From Legionella lansingensis (lineage in GTDB: Bacteria > Pseudomonadota > Gammaproteobacteria > Legionellales > Legionellaceae), in NCBI RefSeq assembly GCF_900187355.1, contig NZ_LT906451.1, positions 2,644,001 to 2,708,000 on the forward strand: a stretch of DNA of 64,000 nt, written 5' to 3'. Of the stretch, positions 28,501 through 36,880 are shown in pieces. The notes beneath the pieces are model-generated. The model saw only the letters and a list, made by a program, of their open reading frames with translations, did no database searches and was not told the DNA's origin. Numbering within the stretch: the stretch's first letter is position 1; each line of letters starts with the position of its first letter. The position numbers were made by a program, and so were the translations under genes.

Positions 28501-31500
28501 TTTAACTTGATTTCATAAGAGGAGTTAATCTTTTCAATCTCTTCTTTCAGACGTTGCGAATCGTTCTCCGCAACCTCTAATTTCTTGCTCGTCCCTTGCA
28601 ATTCAGATGTAACCTTCCTAACAATGTCTTGTTGCTCTGACAATTTGAGGGTGACTTCTTCAGCCTCTTTCCTATAACGGCTAACCTCATCCTCTAGTGA
28701 CGAAACTTTCTCTAACAACTCCGCATTCGTGCTCTCAAGAATCGTTGCTTTCTTCTTAAGTTCATCATGCTCTTCTGAAACATTCTTTAGTTGCAGCGAT
28801 AACTGCTCAACATGTTTTACAGCATCACTCGTTTTAGCGCTCTCTTCCCTTAGACCTTCCTCAAGACGCGCTCTCTCTTCTTTCCTTAATGTCGTCTCTT
28901 CTTTAAGTTTTTGACTTAAATCATCATTCTTTAGCCTCAACTGCTTAAGCTCTTCTCCTAATTCCCTAGCTACCTTCGTCCCTTCACTTAACAGTGCTTT
29001 TTGCTTGTCTAATTCCTTAGACAATCCCAGTGCCTCCTCCTCTTTTTCTAACAGCTTCTTTTGCAGCTCTTGTTTGCCTAAGCGATACTCTTCTTCTAAT
29101 CGCTCTACCTTTTCTACGTTCTCATCTGCTTTTGATTGAAGCTCCTTTAACTTGATTTCATAAGAGGAGTTAATCTTTTCAATCTCTTCTTTCAGACGTT
29201 GCGAATCGTTCTCCGCAACCTCTAATTTCTTGCTCGTCCCTTGCAATTCAGATGTAACCTTCCTAACAATGTCTTGTTGCTCTGACAATTTGAGAGTGAC
29301 TTCTTCAGCCTCTTTCCTATAACGGCTAACCTCATCCTCTAGTGACGAAACTTTCTCTAACAACTCCGCATTCGTGCTCTCAAGAATCGTTGCTTTCTTC
29401 TTAAGTTCATCATGCTCTTCTGAAACATTCTTTAGTTGCAGCGATAACTGCTCAACATGTTTTACAGCATCACTCGTTTTAGCGCTCTCTTCCCTTAGAC
29501 CTTCCTCAAGACGCGCCCTCTCTTCTTTCCTTAATGTCGTCTCTTCTTTAAGTTTTTGACTTAAATCATCATTCTTTAGCCTCAACTGCTTAAGCTCTTC
29601 TCCTAATTCCCTAGCTACCTTCGTCCCTTCACTTAACAGTGCTTTTTGCTTGTCTAATTCCTTAGACAATCCCAGTGCCTCCTCCTCTTTTTCTAACAGC
29701 TTCTTTTGCAGCTCTTGTTTGCCTAAGCGATACTCTTCTTCTAATCGCTCTACCTTTTCTACGTTCTCATCTGCTTTTGATTGAAGCTCCTTTAACTTGA
29801 TTTCATAAGAGGAGTTAATCTTTTCAATCTCTTCTTTCAGACGTTGCGAATCGTTCTCCGCAACCTCTAATTTCTTGCTCGTCCCTTGCAATTCAGATGT
29901 AACCTTCCTAACAATGTCTTGTTGCTCTGACAATTTGAGGGTGACTTCTTCAGCCTCTTTCCTATAACGGCTAACCTCATCCCGTAGTGATGAAACTTGC
30001 TCACCAAGCTCTTTCTCAGCTTCATGTTGACTTATTAATTCCTTGAAAAACGCATTCAGATCACTGCTCTGACGTGCAACTTCTTTCAATACACCAGCGA
30101 TCTCAAGTCTTGTCTTGCTATCCATTTCCTTTTTAGCAGGAGCCGCAGGAGCCACTTCTGCGAGTAGATCTTTATAGAATTCTGTGGCCTCCTCAGATAT
30201 TTTGGACGCCTCATGCAATCTCTCGAAAAGGACTTTTTTGTAGGGGATGGATAAAGCTTCGTTTTGTAACAGCAGACGTAGGGCTTCATGATTAGTGGGG
30301 ATTGCGGCTTGTGCGATTAGCCAGTCCTTGTTAAGCAGCAGAGCTACTAATCGTGCTTGCTGTGGTTTGGGATTATTAGAAGAAAACTTAGGACAAATTG
30401 CATCAAGTAGCTCTTTGGCCACCGCAAATTGTTGGGTAATATTGGTTTCTTTGCGTAAAAAATTATTTAGAGGATTTAGCGGACGTGGGTTCCCCAACAA
30501 ACTCACCAATATATCCGCACCTTTATCTGGGCCTTGCTCCTTGACCATTTCAATAAAATCATGCAGATAATCGAGTTGTCCCTGCTCAAGGATATGGTTA
30601 AGTATGTTCTTGCCCTTGCCATCCGTTTGTGTAAAGAATTGATACCACTCCTCTTCAGCAAGAGCGTCTTTTCCTAACTTAACCAAGAGATCAATTGCTT
30701 TAAAATTTCCCCTTTCAGCGGCAATGAGAGCAGGAGATACGCCAGGGAATCCTAAGAATTGTTTTGCAAGCTCTTTGTTTTCCTTTAGTTCCTTCCAGGC
30801 GATTACATCTACTGTCGCTTCATCGCGAATAAAGAGATGATAAGGAGAAAGATCATCTGGGGGAAAAACCATGGTCATGATTTTTTCCGCGGTCAATTTG
30901 TTCCGAGGATTAAGTTCATCGTAGCGCTTAACAATACTGTTAAATAACTCCTTATTACCGAACACCGCACAGAGGTGCAATGCCTGCTTAATCACTTCAT
31001 CATTATCTGATCCTTCTGGTAGAAAGTGCAGAATAGTATTTAATTGCTGTTTATTGTTGTTGCGAATGGCGATATGGAAACAAGTGGTTGCCCATTTGAT
31101 ATTGGCAGCTTCTTCGCGCTCTTTGTTTTCTGGGCCATACGTGGAGATCATTAATTTGAAAATTTTTGTATTACTTGCTCCAGCTTTTTGTAAAGCACTA
31201 ACCAGAACATCAAAAACATCAGACATGCCCTCTTGAGCTGCATAATGCAATAATCCTTGTTTTTCTACGAGATTAACAAACTCATCATTCTTCGCGCTTA
31301 TTTTTCCTAAGAGTTTGATGAGGATCTCTGATTGCTTGTTCGCAATACATGCCATAAAAAGACGGCGACCAGGAGATTTTTCTCTAATGAATTTATCTTC
31401 CAACTCCCCTTCGTCGAAGGCTTGATCTAAAATAGCAATGGCCTGTTCTTTTTGTTCTTTATTGGCGGGATAAGTACACAAGACTTCCAAATCGCTACCA

Positions 31501-34500
31501 CCAGCACTACTTCTTTTTAGCAAATCATTAGCCGTGAATTTGATTCCACCTATCAGATGCTGGTTAAGAATAGTTTGCAGGCTATCACGTTTTGCCAGGG
31601 CTTCTTGGTAATCTTTATCGCGTAGTTTCTCGTAATTTTTAATGCAGCGCGAAGCAGCATCCAACTGCTCTCTTAGCTGTTTCTTTGTAAGCCCTTTGCC
31701 AGAAGAAACAGCTTCATAAACAGTATCCAGGATGGTATCAATGTCCCGGATGATTTGATACTCAAGACTACTCTTATCTTCTGGGAGCTTCTCGCTTAAT
31801 TCCTGTTTTAATGCTTCCAGACGACGATAAAGGTGTAATGGTTCCCCTTCGCGTTGATTACCAGGAATAAACATTACTGCATTGGGCTTAGTATAAGGCT
31901 CATCCGTTTGTAAAGAGCTCTCAGTGAGCCGATCACGACAGGCAAAATAGTCATTAAATAACTGAGCATTAACAATTTTTAAGCCTAAAGGCGTCTTTCC
32001 ATCGTCGACGAGAATACCGGGAACAATATAATCAGAAACCGCTCTTCCTTTAACGAGAGCGAAATAAGCCCGACGGTTACAAATACCAAAGGTCATGGCA
32101 GTAAGTGCCCAATTATCCATATAGTCTTGCTTGCTCTCAAGCTTCGTATCTAAACTCGGATCAGTAATACCAGCTGCTACAGAGGACCCTTTTTCTAAAA
32201 CCTTGGGACTTATATAAGGCAACGTACCGTTGCGTGCACCGTGAAGAATTTGTAGAGAAGGGTTTACACCATAAATGATTTGTCCTTTCTCTTTTTTTAC
32301 AAAGCGACCATTATTGTCGAAACAAATATTCCCTTTTTCTTCAAATTTAAGATCCTTACCGAATAACTCACCAAAGATTATTGACAATGCTTTATCACTA
32401 TCCGGAAGTACTGCTTCAAAACCACCCGTTGCCCAGTCAATAAATCTAACCTGGTAACTGCCATCGGGGTTTTGTTTGAATAAAAAATTCTCCGGCTTAA
32501 GATCATTGTGAGCAAAACCTAATTGTGCAAACTTTTCCGCCCCCGTAGTAATCGCTTCTGATAAAGCAACCATATTTTTCAAAGGAGTAATATCAAACTC
32601 TTTCTTTCCCTCTCCCTCTTTTTTTAATCGTTTGGCAGGATTGTGATAGGCTTCCTCGCCTTTGGTGTATTGATTTAAAGTGTTATTGGCTGCATCGGCA
32701 AAGGTTTCACCCTTAGCCCGTTCCGTTAGAATTTGATATTGCTTGGGCGTACTATCTTTTGCAAACAGAGCCCCTTTACGCCTTGGTTTATCGTCTTGAA
32801 TCCAATATTGCGTACTGCCAGTGAGAGTACCTTCATTTGCTTTTGTGGCTCGTGAAAGATTTTGCAAAATATCACTTTCAATACGGTATAAAGGATCATC
32901 ACGAGCAGTGATTGGTCGCGTTCTCAGATCGCTTCGGCTTGCTTCTGTAAAAGTTGGTTCGGTATCGGGGACGTAGCCTTTTTTTATTACCTGGTTTAAA
33001 CCGGATAATAAACTCTCCACTTCCCTGACTGAGCCATATTGCCCTACCCCCAATAAACGAGAATGGGTAAAAAAGCGACGTTTTTTCGCACTTCCGCGAA
33101 GATAAGCCTCATCAAAACCCTCGAAAGGGGCGATAACTCCGCGACTACCACCATAAGAAAACACGACCTCACTTTCTCCAGGTGGTTTGATTAGCGAATA
33201 AGGAAAACTACCTTCTTTCAAGGCAACTTTATATGTATTTCCTTTATTGTCAGTAACAAGGATCTCTTGCCCAGGTTCATGAGAATAGGGGATCTTAAAT
33301 TGCACTTCACTTATTTTAAGAGGATGTATCTGCTCGGCAATCTGCTTAAGAGCGGAAAAATAAGCAGCTTGTTCTTCTTTAGTTAATGCGGGGTCGCCCT
33401 TTTGAGTGCGATCAAGCAAGCGGACAACTTCTGTTGCCATACCGCGGATATCACTCTCTAAACGAGGACGAATCTCTCTTTCGGAGAATCCAAGCGTAGA
33501 AGCCATCCCAAAATACTCTTCCAAAAAGATTTCGGTGATTGCTGCAATTTTTTCCTCGCTGCTTTGAGCCTGGAAAGCGTGATCTAAGGCAAGCAATTTT
33601 GCTTTTCTTTCAAGGAAGGATGAGGTTAAGGTTCTTGATTTTTGAATAATAGGTCGCACATGGGGCTTGACGGTACTTTGATCAACTTTTGCTAAATTGA
33701 TATAGGCATCATTGACTGCTTTTTCTAAATCAGTAACCTTTAAAGCTCCCTCAAAATCCCCCGTGCTCAATTTTCGCAAGGCCTCGCGGATCGTCAGATT
33801 ATCGGTTACCCTTGTGACTGGAGCTATGTAGCGTAATTCGAGTAATTTGCGTAATAAAATTTCATCGTTATTATCTAATTTAAGATCGCTTATTGATTGT
33901 ACTTCAGCGTCTGATCCGAAAGTATCCTTAATGTTGTTTAGTTGGGATATATAAGCTTCACGAGCCTCTTTAGGCAGATCTTCTGAGATTTTGAGCCTCG
34001 TAAGCTGTTTTTCAATATCAGCTAGAGATTTTCCAGTAAGCTGAAGTCCATGAAGATCCTTAATTTTGCCTTGACTTTGTTTAACCCATATACCCAGTAG
34101 ACTCGACGGCTCCCACCTAAGGGCCGTTTCACCAATTCTCGATATAATACTTTCTTCATCAGCGAAATAATAGAAGTTTACAACAATGGTGCCATCTTTA
34201 TTAATACTTACGCTGGGCTTTAAAAATTTTTCTTCAAATATTTCCTTGACCAATTGTTTTAGGGGTTTTTTATTCTTAGAGTCTTTAAATTTAACCTTAG
34301 CCTCAGCCATTACGATGCCTAAACGCTTTACCTCGGGATCAAAGCTATCTAACTTTGCATCTACTATATCGGAAAATGTGGATGGCTTTCCCAAAAATAG
34401 CTTTTGACAAAGGCCTGCGAAAACGTCATCAGACACACCGCCTTTAGTAAAAAGCTCAATATCACGAATGTTCCTTCCCCAAAATAAATCTCGTGCTATA

Positions 34501-35414
34501 TTGTTTTGCGTTTTCTTCGCATACTCCCGACGGTCTTCTTGACCAAATCTCAAATGATGGAAAAGAGCCTTTCTTTCTATAAAAGCATCAATCCGAGACT
34601 GATTTCTCCAATCAGCATCCACATTAATTTTTAATTTGTTCTCAACATCAAGTAATAAATCAGCAATCGATTTTTTATCGGCTGCTGACCTATATTGACT
34701 CAAATCATCGATGACAGATGAATTGCCTACACTAGGAAGCTTTGACCCCAGAGAACGAAGCATCTCCTGATAACCCACATAGTCGGCAGATGGAGCTTCA
34801 CTCACGCTTAGACATTCACGACGAACAATTTCATACATACCCATTTGCACGAGCTTTTGGGCTTGATTACGAAGTTGAATATCCTTTTGCGTATCATAGA
34901 TGACTATCGCTTGCTTGATCATATCTTGGATATTACTAAGCGATAAGGACTGTAATTGGTTTTCCTGCTCAGCCGGGTCGAGTTTAAAAAGGATTTCTGT
35001 GTATAAGCGTGTTTGTTGTTCTTTGATAAGGGTAGGGGCATCAGAGAGTGTGTCGGCTAAATGACGAAGATTACGGAAATTTTCAGCAAACTCACGAAGA
35101 AACGTTTCATCAAGTTCAACTGCCTCCACGCGCAAATCTTCCTCTGAAGCCTGCCGTTTAAGCGCATCAATTTGCCCATCAATTTGTCGGAGATTTTCTT
35201 CTTGCTTTTGCCTGTATTTTTTTAGTTGCTCATTGACGATGGGATTATCATTGATTTTTTTAGGTAGATCCCTTAGCTCTCCTTTTAAAGTCTCCATTGT
35301 CTGTTCTAGTTCGTTCAAAGCAAAGGAAACCAAGGAACCTTTAATAAGTTTCGCTGATTCAGGGGAAAAATTGATTGCGTTAATACCGGCAATGAATTTC
35401 TTACAATAAACCAT
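22515..35414 (-). CDS. Giant kinase / ankyrin-like / coiled-coil protein, candidate effector
   Basis: This uninterrupted 4299-codon gene is the largest in the window. Residues 1 to about 200 are homologous to the N-terminus of the split kinase at 38718. A protein kinase domain lies at about 780-1170: glycine loop LLGVGQYGSV, catalytic loop HNDLKPEN (H969, D971), and IDWATG (D993) replacing DFG. An ankyrin-like helical region follows (for example GLLHYAAQEGMSDVFDVLVSAL near 1390). Residues about 1806-3525 are eight 215-residue coiled-coil repeats, then more charged coiled coil to about 3780, and a globular C-terminus of about 500 residues that I do not recognise (LLYGQNEEVLRYLWTALV). A PmrA-type box precedes it. 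There is no signal peptide or membrane segment. It is most likely a translocated scaffold-like kinase; this is inference. Confidence 0.8.
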   Translation of the reverse strand: MVYCKKFIAGINAINFSPESAKLIKGSLVSFALNELEQTMETLKGELRDLPKKINDNPIVNEQLKKYRQKQEENLRQIDGQIDALKRQASEEDLRVEAVELDETFLREFAENFRNLRHLADTLSDAPTLIKEQQTRLYTEILFKLDPAEQENQLQSLSLSNIQDMIKQAIVIYDTQKDIQLRNQAQKLVQMGMYEIVRRECLSVSEAPSADYVGYQEMLRSLGSKLPSVGNSSVIDDLSQYRSAADKKSIADLLLDVENKLKINVDADWRNQSRIDAFIERKALFHHLRFGQEDRREYAKKTQNNIARDLFWGRNIRDIELFTKGGVSDDVFAGLCQKLFLGKPSTFSDIVDAKLDSFDPEVKRLGIVMAEAKVKFKDSKNKKPLKQLVKEIFEEKFLKPSVSINKDGTIVVNFYYFADEESIISRIGETALRWEPSSLLGIWVKQSQGKIKDLHGLQLTGKSLADIEKQLTRLKISEDLPKEAREAYISQLNNIKDTFGSDAEVQSISDLKLDNNDEILLRKLLELRYIAPVTRVTDNLTIREALRKLSTGDFEGALKVTDLEKAVNDAYINLAKVDQSTVKPHVRPIIQKSRTLTSSFLERKAKLLALDHAFQAQSSEEKIAAITEIFLEEYFGMASTLGFSEREIRPRLESDIRGMATEVVRLLDRTQKGDPALTKEEQAAYFSALKQIAEQIHPLKISEVQFKIPYSHEPGQEILVTDNKGNTYKVALKEGSFPYSLIKPPGESEVVFSYGGSRGVIAPFEGFDEAYLRGSAKKRRFFTHSRLLGVGQYGSVREVESLLSGLNQVIKKGYVPDTEPTFTEASRSDLRTRPITARDDPLYRIESDILQNLSRATKANEGTLTGSTQYWIQDDKPRRKGALFAKDSTPKQYQILTERAKGETFADAANNTLNQYTKGEEAYHNPAKRLKKEGEGKKEFDITPLKNMVALSEAITTGAEKFAQLGFAHNDLKPENFLFKQNPDGSYQVRFIDWATGGFEAVLPDSDKALSIIFGELFGKDLKFEEKGNICFDNNGRFVKKEKGQIIYGVNPSLQILHGARNGTLPYISPKVLEKGSSVAAGITDPSLDTKLESKQDYMDNWALTAMTFGICNRRAYFALVKGRAVSDYIVPGILVDDGKTPLGLKIVNAQLFNDYFACRDRLTESSLQTDEPYTKPNAVMFIPGNQREGEPLHLYRRLEALKQELSEKLPEDKSSLEYQIIRDIDTILDTVYEAVSSGKGLTKKQLREQLDAASRCIKNYEKLRDKDYQEALAKRDSLQTILNQHLIGGIKFTANDLLKRSSAGGSDLEVLCTYPANKEQKEQAIAILDQAFDEGELEDKFIREKSPGRRLFMACIANKQSEILIKLLGKISAKNDEFVNLVEKQGLLHYAAQEGMSDVFDVLVSALQKAGASNTKIFKLMISTYGPENKEREEAANIKWATTCFHIAIRNNNKQQLNTILHFLPEGSDNDEVIKQALHLCAVFGNKELFNSIVKRYDELNPRNKLTAEKIMTMVFPPDDLSPYHLFIRDEATVDVIAWKELKENKELAKQFLGFPGVSPALIAAERGNFKAIDLLVKLGKDALAEEEWYQFFTQTDGKGKNILNHILEQGQLDYLHDFIEMVKEQGPDKGADILVSLLGNPRPLNPLNNFLRKETNITQQFAVAKELLDAICPKFSSNNPKPQQARLVALLLNKDWLIAQAAIPTNHEALRLLLQNEALSIPYKKVLFERLHEASKISEEATEFYKDLLAEVAPAAPAKKEMDSKTRLEIAGVLKEVARQSSDLNAFFKELISQHEAEKELGEQVSSLRDEVSRYRKEAEEVTLKLSEQQDIVRKVTSELQGTSKKLEVAENDSQRLKEEIEKINSSYEIKLKELQSKADENVEKVERLEEEYRLGKQELQKKLLEKEEEALGLSKELDKQKALLSEGTKVARELGEELKQLRLKNDDLSQKLKEETTLRKEERARLEEGLREESAKTSDAVKHVEQLSLQLKNVSEEHDELKKKATILESTNAELLEKVSSLEDEVSRYRKEAEEVTLKLSEQQDIVRKVTSELQGTSKKLEVAENDSQRLKEEIEKINSSYEIKLKELQSKADENVEKVERLEEEYRLGKQELQKKLLEKEEEALGLSKELDKQKALLSEGTKVARELGEELKQLRLKNDDLSQKLKEETTLRKEERARLEEGLREESAKTSDAVKHVEQLSLQLKNVSEEHDELKKKATILESTNAELLEKVSSLEDEVSRYRKEAEEVTLKLSEQQDIVRKVTSELQGTSKKLEVAENDSQRLKEEIEKINSSYEIKLKELQSKADENVEKVERLEEEYRLGKQELQKKLLEKEEEALGLSKELDKQKALLSEGTKVARELGEELKQLRLKNDDLSQKLKEETTLRKEERARLEEGLREESAKTSDAVKHVEQLSLQLKNVSEEHDELKKKATILESTNAELLEKVSSLEDEVSRYRKEAEEVTLKLSEQQDIVRKVTSELQGTSKKLEVAENDSQRLKEEIEKINSSYEIKLKELQSKADENVEKVERLEEEYRLGKQELQKKLLEKEEEALGLSKELDKQKALLSEGTKVARELGEELKQLRLKNDDLSQKLKEETTLRKEERARLEEGLREESAKTSDAVKHVEQLSLQLKNVSEEHDELKKKATILESTNAELLEKVSSLEDEVSRYRKEAEEVTLKLSEQQDIVRKVTSELQGTSKKLEVAENDSQRLKEEIEKINSSYEIKLKELQSKADENVEKVERLEEEYRLGKQELQKKLLEKEEEALGLSKELDKQKALLSEGTKVARELGEELKQLRLKNDDLSQKLKEETTLRKEERARLEEGLREESAKTSDAVKHVEQLSLQLKNVSEEHDELKKKATILESTNAELLEKVSSLEDEVSRYRKEAEEVTLKLSEQQDIVRKVTSELQGTSKKLEVAENDSQRLKEEIEKINSSYEIKLKELQSKADENVEKVERLEEEYRLGKQELQKKLLEKEEEALGLSKELDKQKALLSEGTKVARELGEELKQLRLKNDDLSQKLKEETTLRKEERARLEEGLREESAKTSDAVKHVEQLSLQLKNVSEEHDELKKKATILESTNAELLEKVSSLEDEVSRYRKEAEEVTLKLSEQQDIVRKVTSELQGTSKKLEVAENDSQRLKEEIEKINSSYEIKLKELQSKADENVEKVERLEEEYRLGKQELQKKLLEKEEEALGLSKELDKQKALLSEGTKVARELGEELKQLRLKNDDLSQKLKEETTLRKEERARLEEGLREESAKTSDAVKHVEQLSLQLKNVSEEHDELKKKATILESTNAELLEKVSSLEDEVSRYRKEAEEVTLKLSEQQDIVRKVTSELQGTSKKLEVAENDSQRLKEEIEKINSSYEIKLKELQSKADENVEKVERLEEEYRLGKQELQKKLLEKEDEALGLSKELDKQKALLSEGTKVARELGEELKQLRLKNDDLSQKLKEETTLRKEERARLEEGLREESAKTSDAVKHVEQLSLQLKNVSEEHDELKKKATILESTNAELLEQVSSLRDEVKQYKVKLEQTTRELEEQRQVAREASKKEKETGAELEDAKLLIERMRQEMEELRKQMELREVKHKEDLAHQKDELLQEKREALREQKEDLDRVREESLIRQKDDLLRQQKEALENQKEDLDRRHEEEQREALERQREELQRQHIEELRETREQVATLTEELDTARRELREVREELDETQQELERVQQRHTVEMEELGNERDELEEERDRLQEQLRIRAEQAELLEDPQLLAQRQALVMLNAQIKISKDIECLTGIRDARSNADLQQAGVDAKLVAALAANAFTSLGMAAQNRLAELGRIEGRKRIDLLNPNRYKTTLARDLNDLKSIYQNLNGITSLSEEIRDELRFLANVSPLHWLNPGFQAAAKKHSNEMAPHFQKLADGCDVILGYLKPLRNELEHQLRCIPADLSGVVDQAQVNAIERRRAVLTRYLRRVEGQIALYEPLHKRLYGDPGATNQLMKEGILHTIKNADKYDVQFLSFTSNYEDHPLAEREGHFQPGYVSTIAAPAAPPTGAAVHGATHATYQIVERVKPGEYREHLINVGDPLSGSFIEERATTFQPDPDQEDPLQGYRPDLQLTVTQFPVSATPNDPLLVPARVKWALAFATQLLADLEKAPTKKEPVLLYGQNEEVLRYLWTALVVIGKKTPNMTFDHTAVKVVSTAFNPQNELERVFGFTGWRYQFAPNSCYETCFKNQAALVNLLEGIREASENKLGHQQEQAQIKTSVAHVTRMFAPPAAPSKAKTAGETIVEKLRQETQRKGPRGEG
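24839..29998 (-). repeat. Eight tandem 645-bp repeats inside the giant gene
   Basis: The same sequence recurs at exactly 645-bp steps for 5160 bp (8 x 645); each unit codes 215 residues of E/K/L-rich coiled coil (DEVSRYRKEAEEVTLKLSEQ to LESTNAELLE). The array is bounded by the same CCCGTAGTGATGAAACTTG at 24821 and 29981. Copies differ by only a few bases, for example GAGGG/GAGAG, GATGAA/GACGAA and one E-to-D codon in the most C-terminal unit. Confidence 0.97.
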
Positions 35415-35457
35415 TATGAAAACCTGTACATTTATTTATTTCTTTGTAGATAAGATA

Positions 35458-35490
35458 ATCATAGCGTTTTTTTATTAAGATATGATTAAG
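35458..35490 (-). promoter_or_regulatory. PmrA box and -10 element of the giant gene
   Basis: On the minus strand CTTAATCATATCTTAAT (35490-35474) has two TTAAT half-sites with an 11-nt period. TATGAT (35463-35458) begins 15 nt after the start of the second half-site. The start codon lies about 45 bases downstream. Confidence 0.75.
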
Positions 35491-35650
35491 AGGACTGTTT
35501 TTTTAAAGTAAAGAATTGTTTCATAATGATATTATTGAAGGGGCTCGGAGATATGATCGAGGTTAGATCAGTTGTTAAAACTGGCGTTGTAGTATTTGCT
35601 GCCCATTCTCTGGACGCGAATTATTATAGCTTGGCTAGCTAATAATCATT

Positions 35651-36880
35651 CTATTTTAACTTAATTGACTTTAGATTTTCGGCCAATACATCCAGCTGCT
35701 CTTCAGAATCAGTTTTCTTAGGTTGGAAAAAACGGAAACTGCCAGTAGTTATCTTGCTCACCACATTGGCAACACCCACAGTGCATACCGACACGGTAAC
35801 AAATGCTATATCAGCAAACACATCAGAGAAATCGGCATGTTGAGCTAACTCCGGGCGCGCATTTTTAATAGCTTCTTCACATCGCTCTTTAAACTCTTCC
35901 GGGGTAATCGTTTGTGCGCCTTCTCTATCAGCAAAAAATGCGTTACCTGTCGATATCAAATCGAGGAATAGCTTCTTAGCTGCTTCCTCAGCTGGTTTAT
36001 AACGCTTATTCTTTTCTGCCTTCTCCATCAGATCATTGGTTTTAATTGACATGGCTGCTAATGCCGTTAAAAACAAGTCGTATGCCTCTTCTTTTACCGG
36101 ATCTCTATTATCGGCTTCATCGGCTACTTCTACTCCCTGATCTCCGAAAATAGGAGAAAAGGTATCAATGGCGTCTTCAATTGAAAAACGGTCATCTGGA
36201 TCATTTTCCAACATACCAAGCAAAGTGTTTTGGATAATGGTTTTTTCTTCATCTATTAAGTCATTAATATCAGTGAAAATGCCTGATAGTATTTGCTCAG
36301 GTGTATAGTCCCAGGGGGTATAAGGATCAGCGTACGTTGTATAGTCAACACGCCAAATTAAAGCAATGATACGACCCATCGAATAGACGTCTGACTTAAC
36401 ACTAGTCCTCATCGGATCGGATATGATTTCTGGAGCATAATAACGCGGAGTACCTACTACCTCTCCATCGGGATTCTCTGTGCTTAAGTCATAATCGAGA
36501 ATCTTAACAACAGCTGGCGGTCCTAAATGAACAACCTTAATATTTTCTGGTTTAATATCCCTGTGAATAAGACCTTTCTTTGTGACCTGTTCCTCTAATG
36601 CCAAGAGGAGTGCGAGAGTTAAATCAATACGTTGCTCAGTGGATAATATATACGTTCCATCCTCATCATCCGCGATAATATCGAATAATTCTGGTCCAGT
36701 AATCTCGTCCATAACGGTATAACTGGTTTGAGAAAATAGAGATTTATCTTCAACAGTTGGTTCTTTGAGAGCAAGATGATCGGCTCGTTTTGCAAGTTCA
36801 AACCCTTTTCTAAAACTGTGTAACGGATTATTACCCAAATCGTCATGTTCTTGAATTTTGACTACGCGCCTTTTGCCATC
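35651..36880 (-). pseudogene. Protein kinase, C-terminal part of a split gene (joined by -1 frameshift)
   Basis: This frame carries most of a protein kinase: catalytic loop LIHRDIKPEN (H719 of the joined product), KILDYDLS replacing DFG, GTPRYYAPEI as activation segment and APE motif, and SDVYSMGRIIALIW as the F helix. It lacks a glycine loop and VAIK lysine, which are at the end of the preceding frame. Reading from 36880 gives DGKRRVVKIQEHDDLGNNPL, which continues the kinase smoothly. The only start within it is a TTG at 36838, without a good Shine-Dalgarno. After the kinase comes a helical region with a hydrophobic stretch (FADIAFVTVSVCTVGVANVV), possibly membrane-inserting. It is either made by frameshifting or is dead. 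Confidence 0.75.

Noticed and set aside
24622-29559. Plus-strand open frames repeated every 645 bp (61 residues, serine/phenylalanine-rich)
   Set aside because: They are antisense readings of the coiled-coil repeats, with no Shine-Dalgarno and composition set by the opposite strand.
35553-35642. 29-codon plus-strand frame with GGAG before ATG, in the gap between the giant gene and the split kinase
   Set aside because: It is too short to support without conservation, and no promoter was evident.
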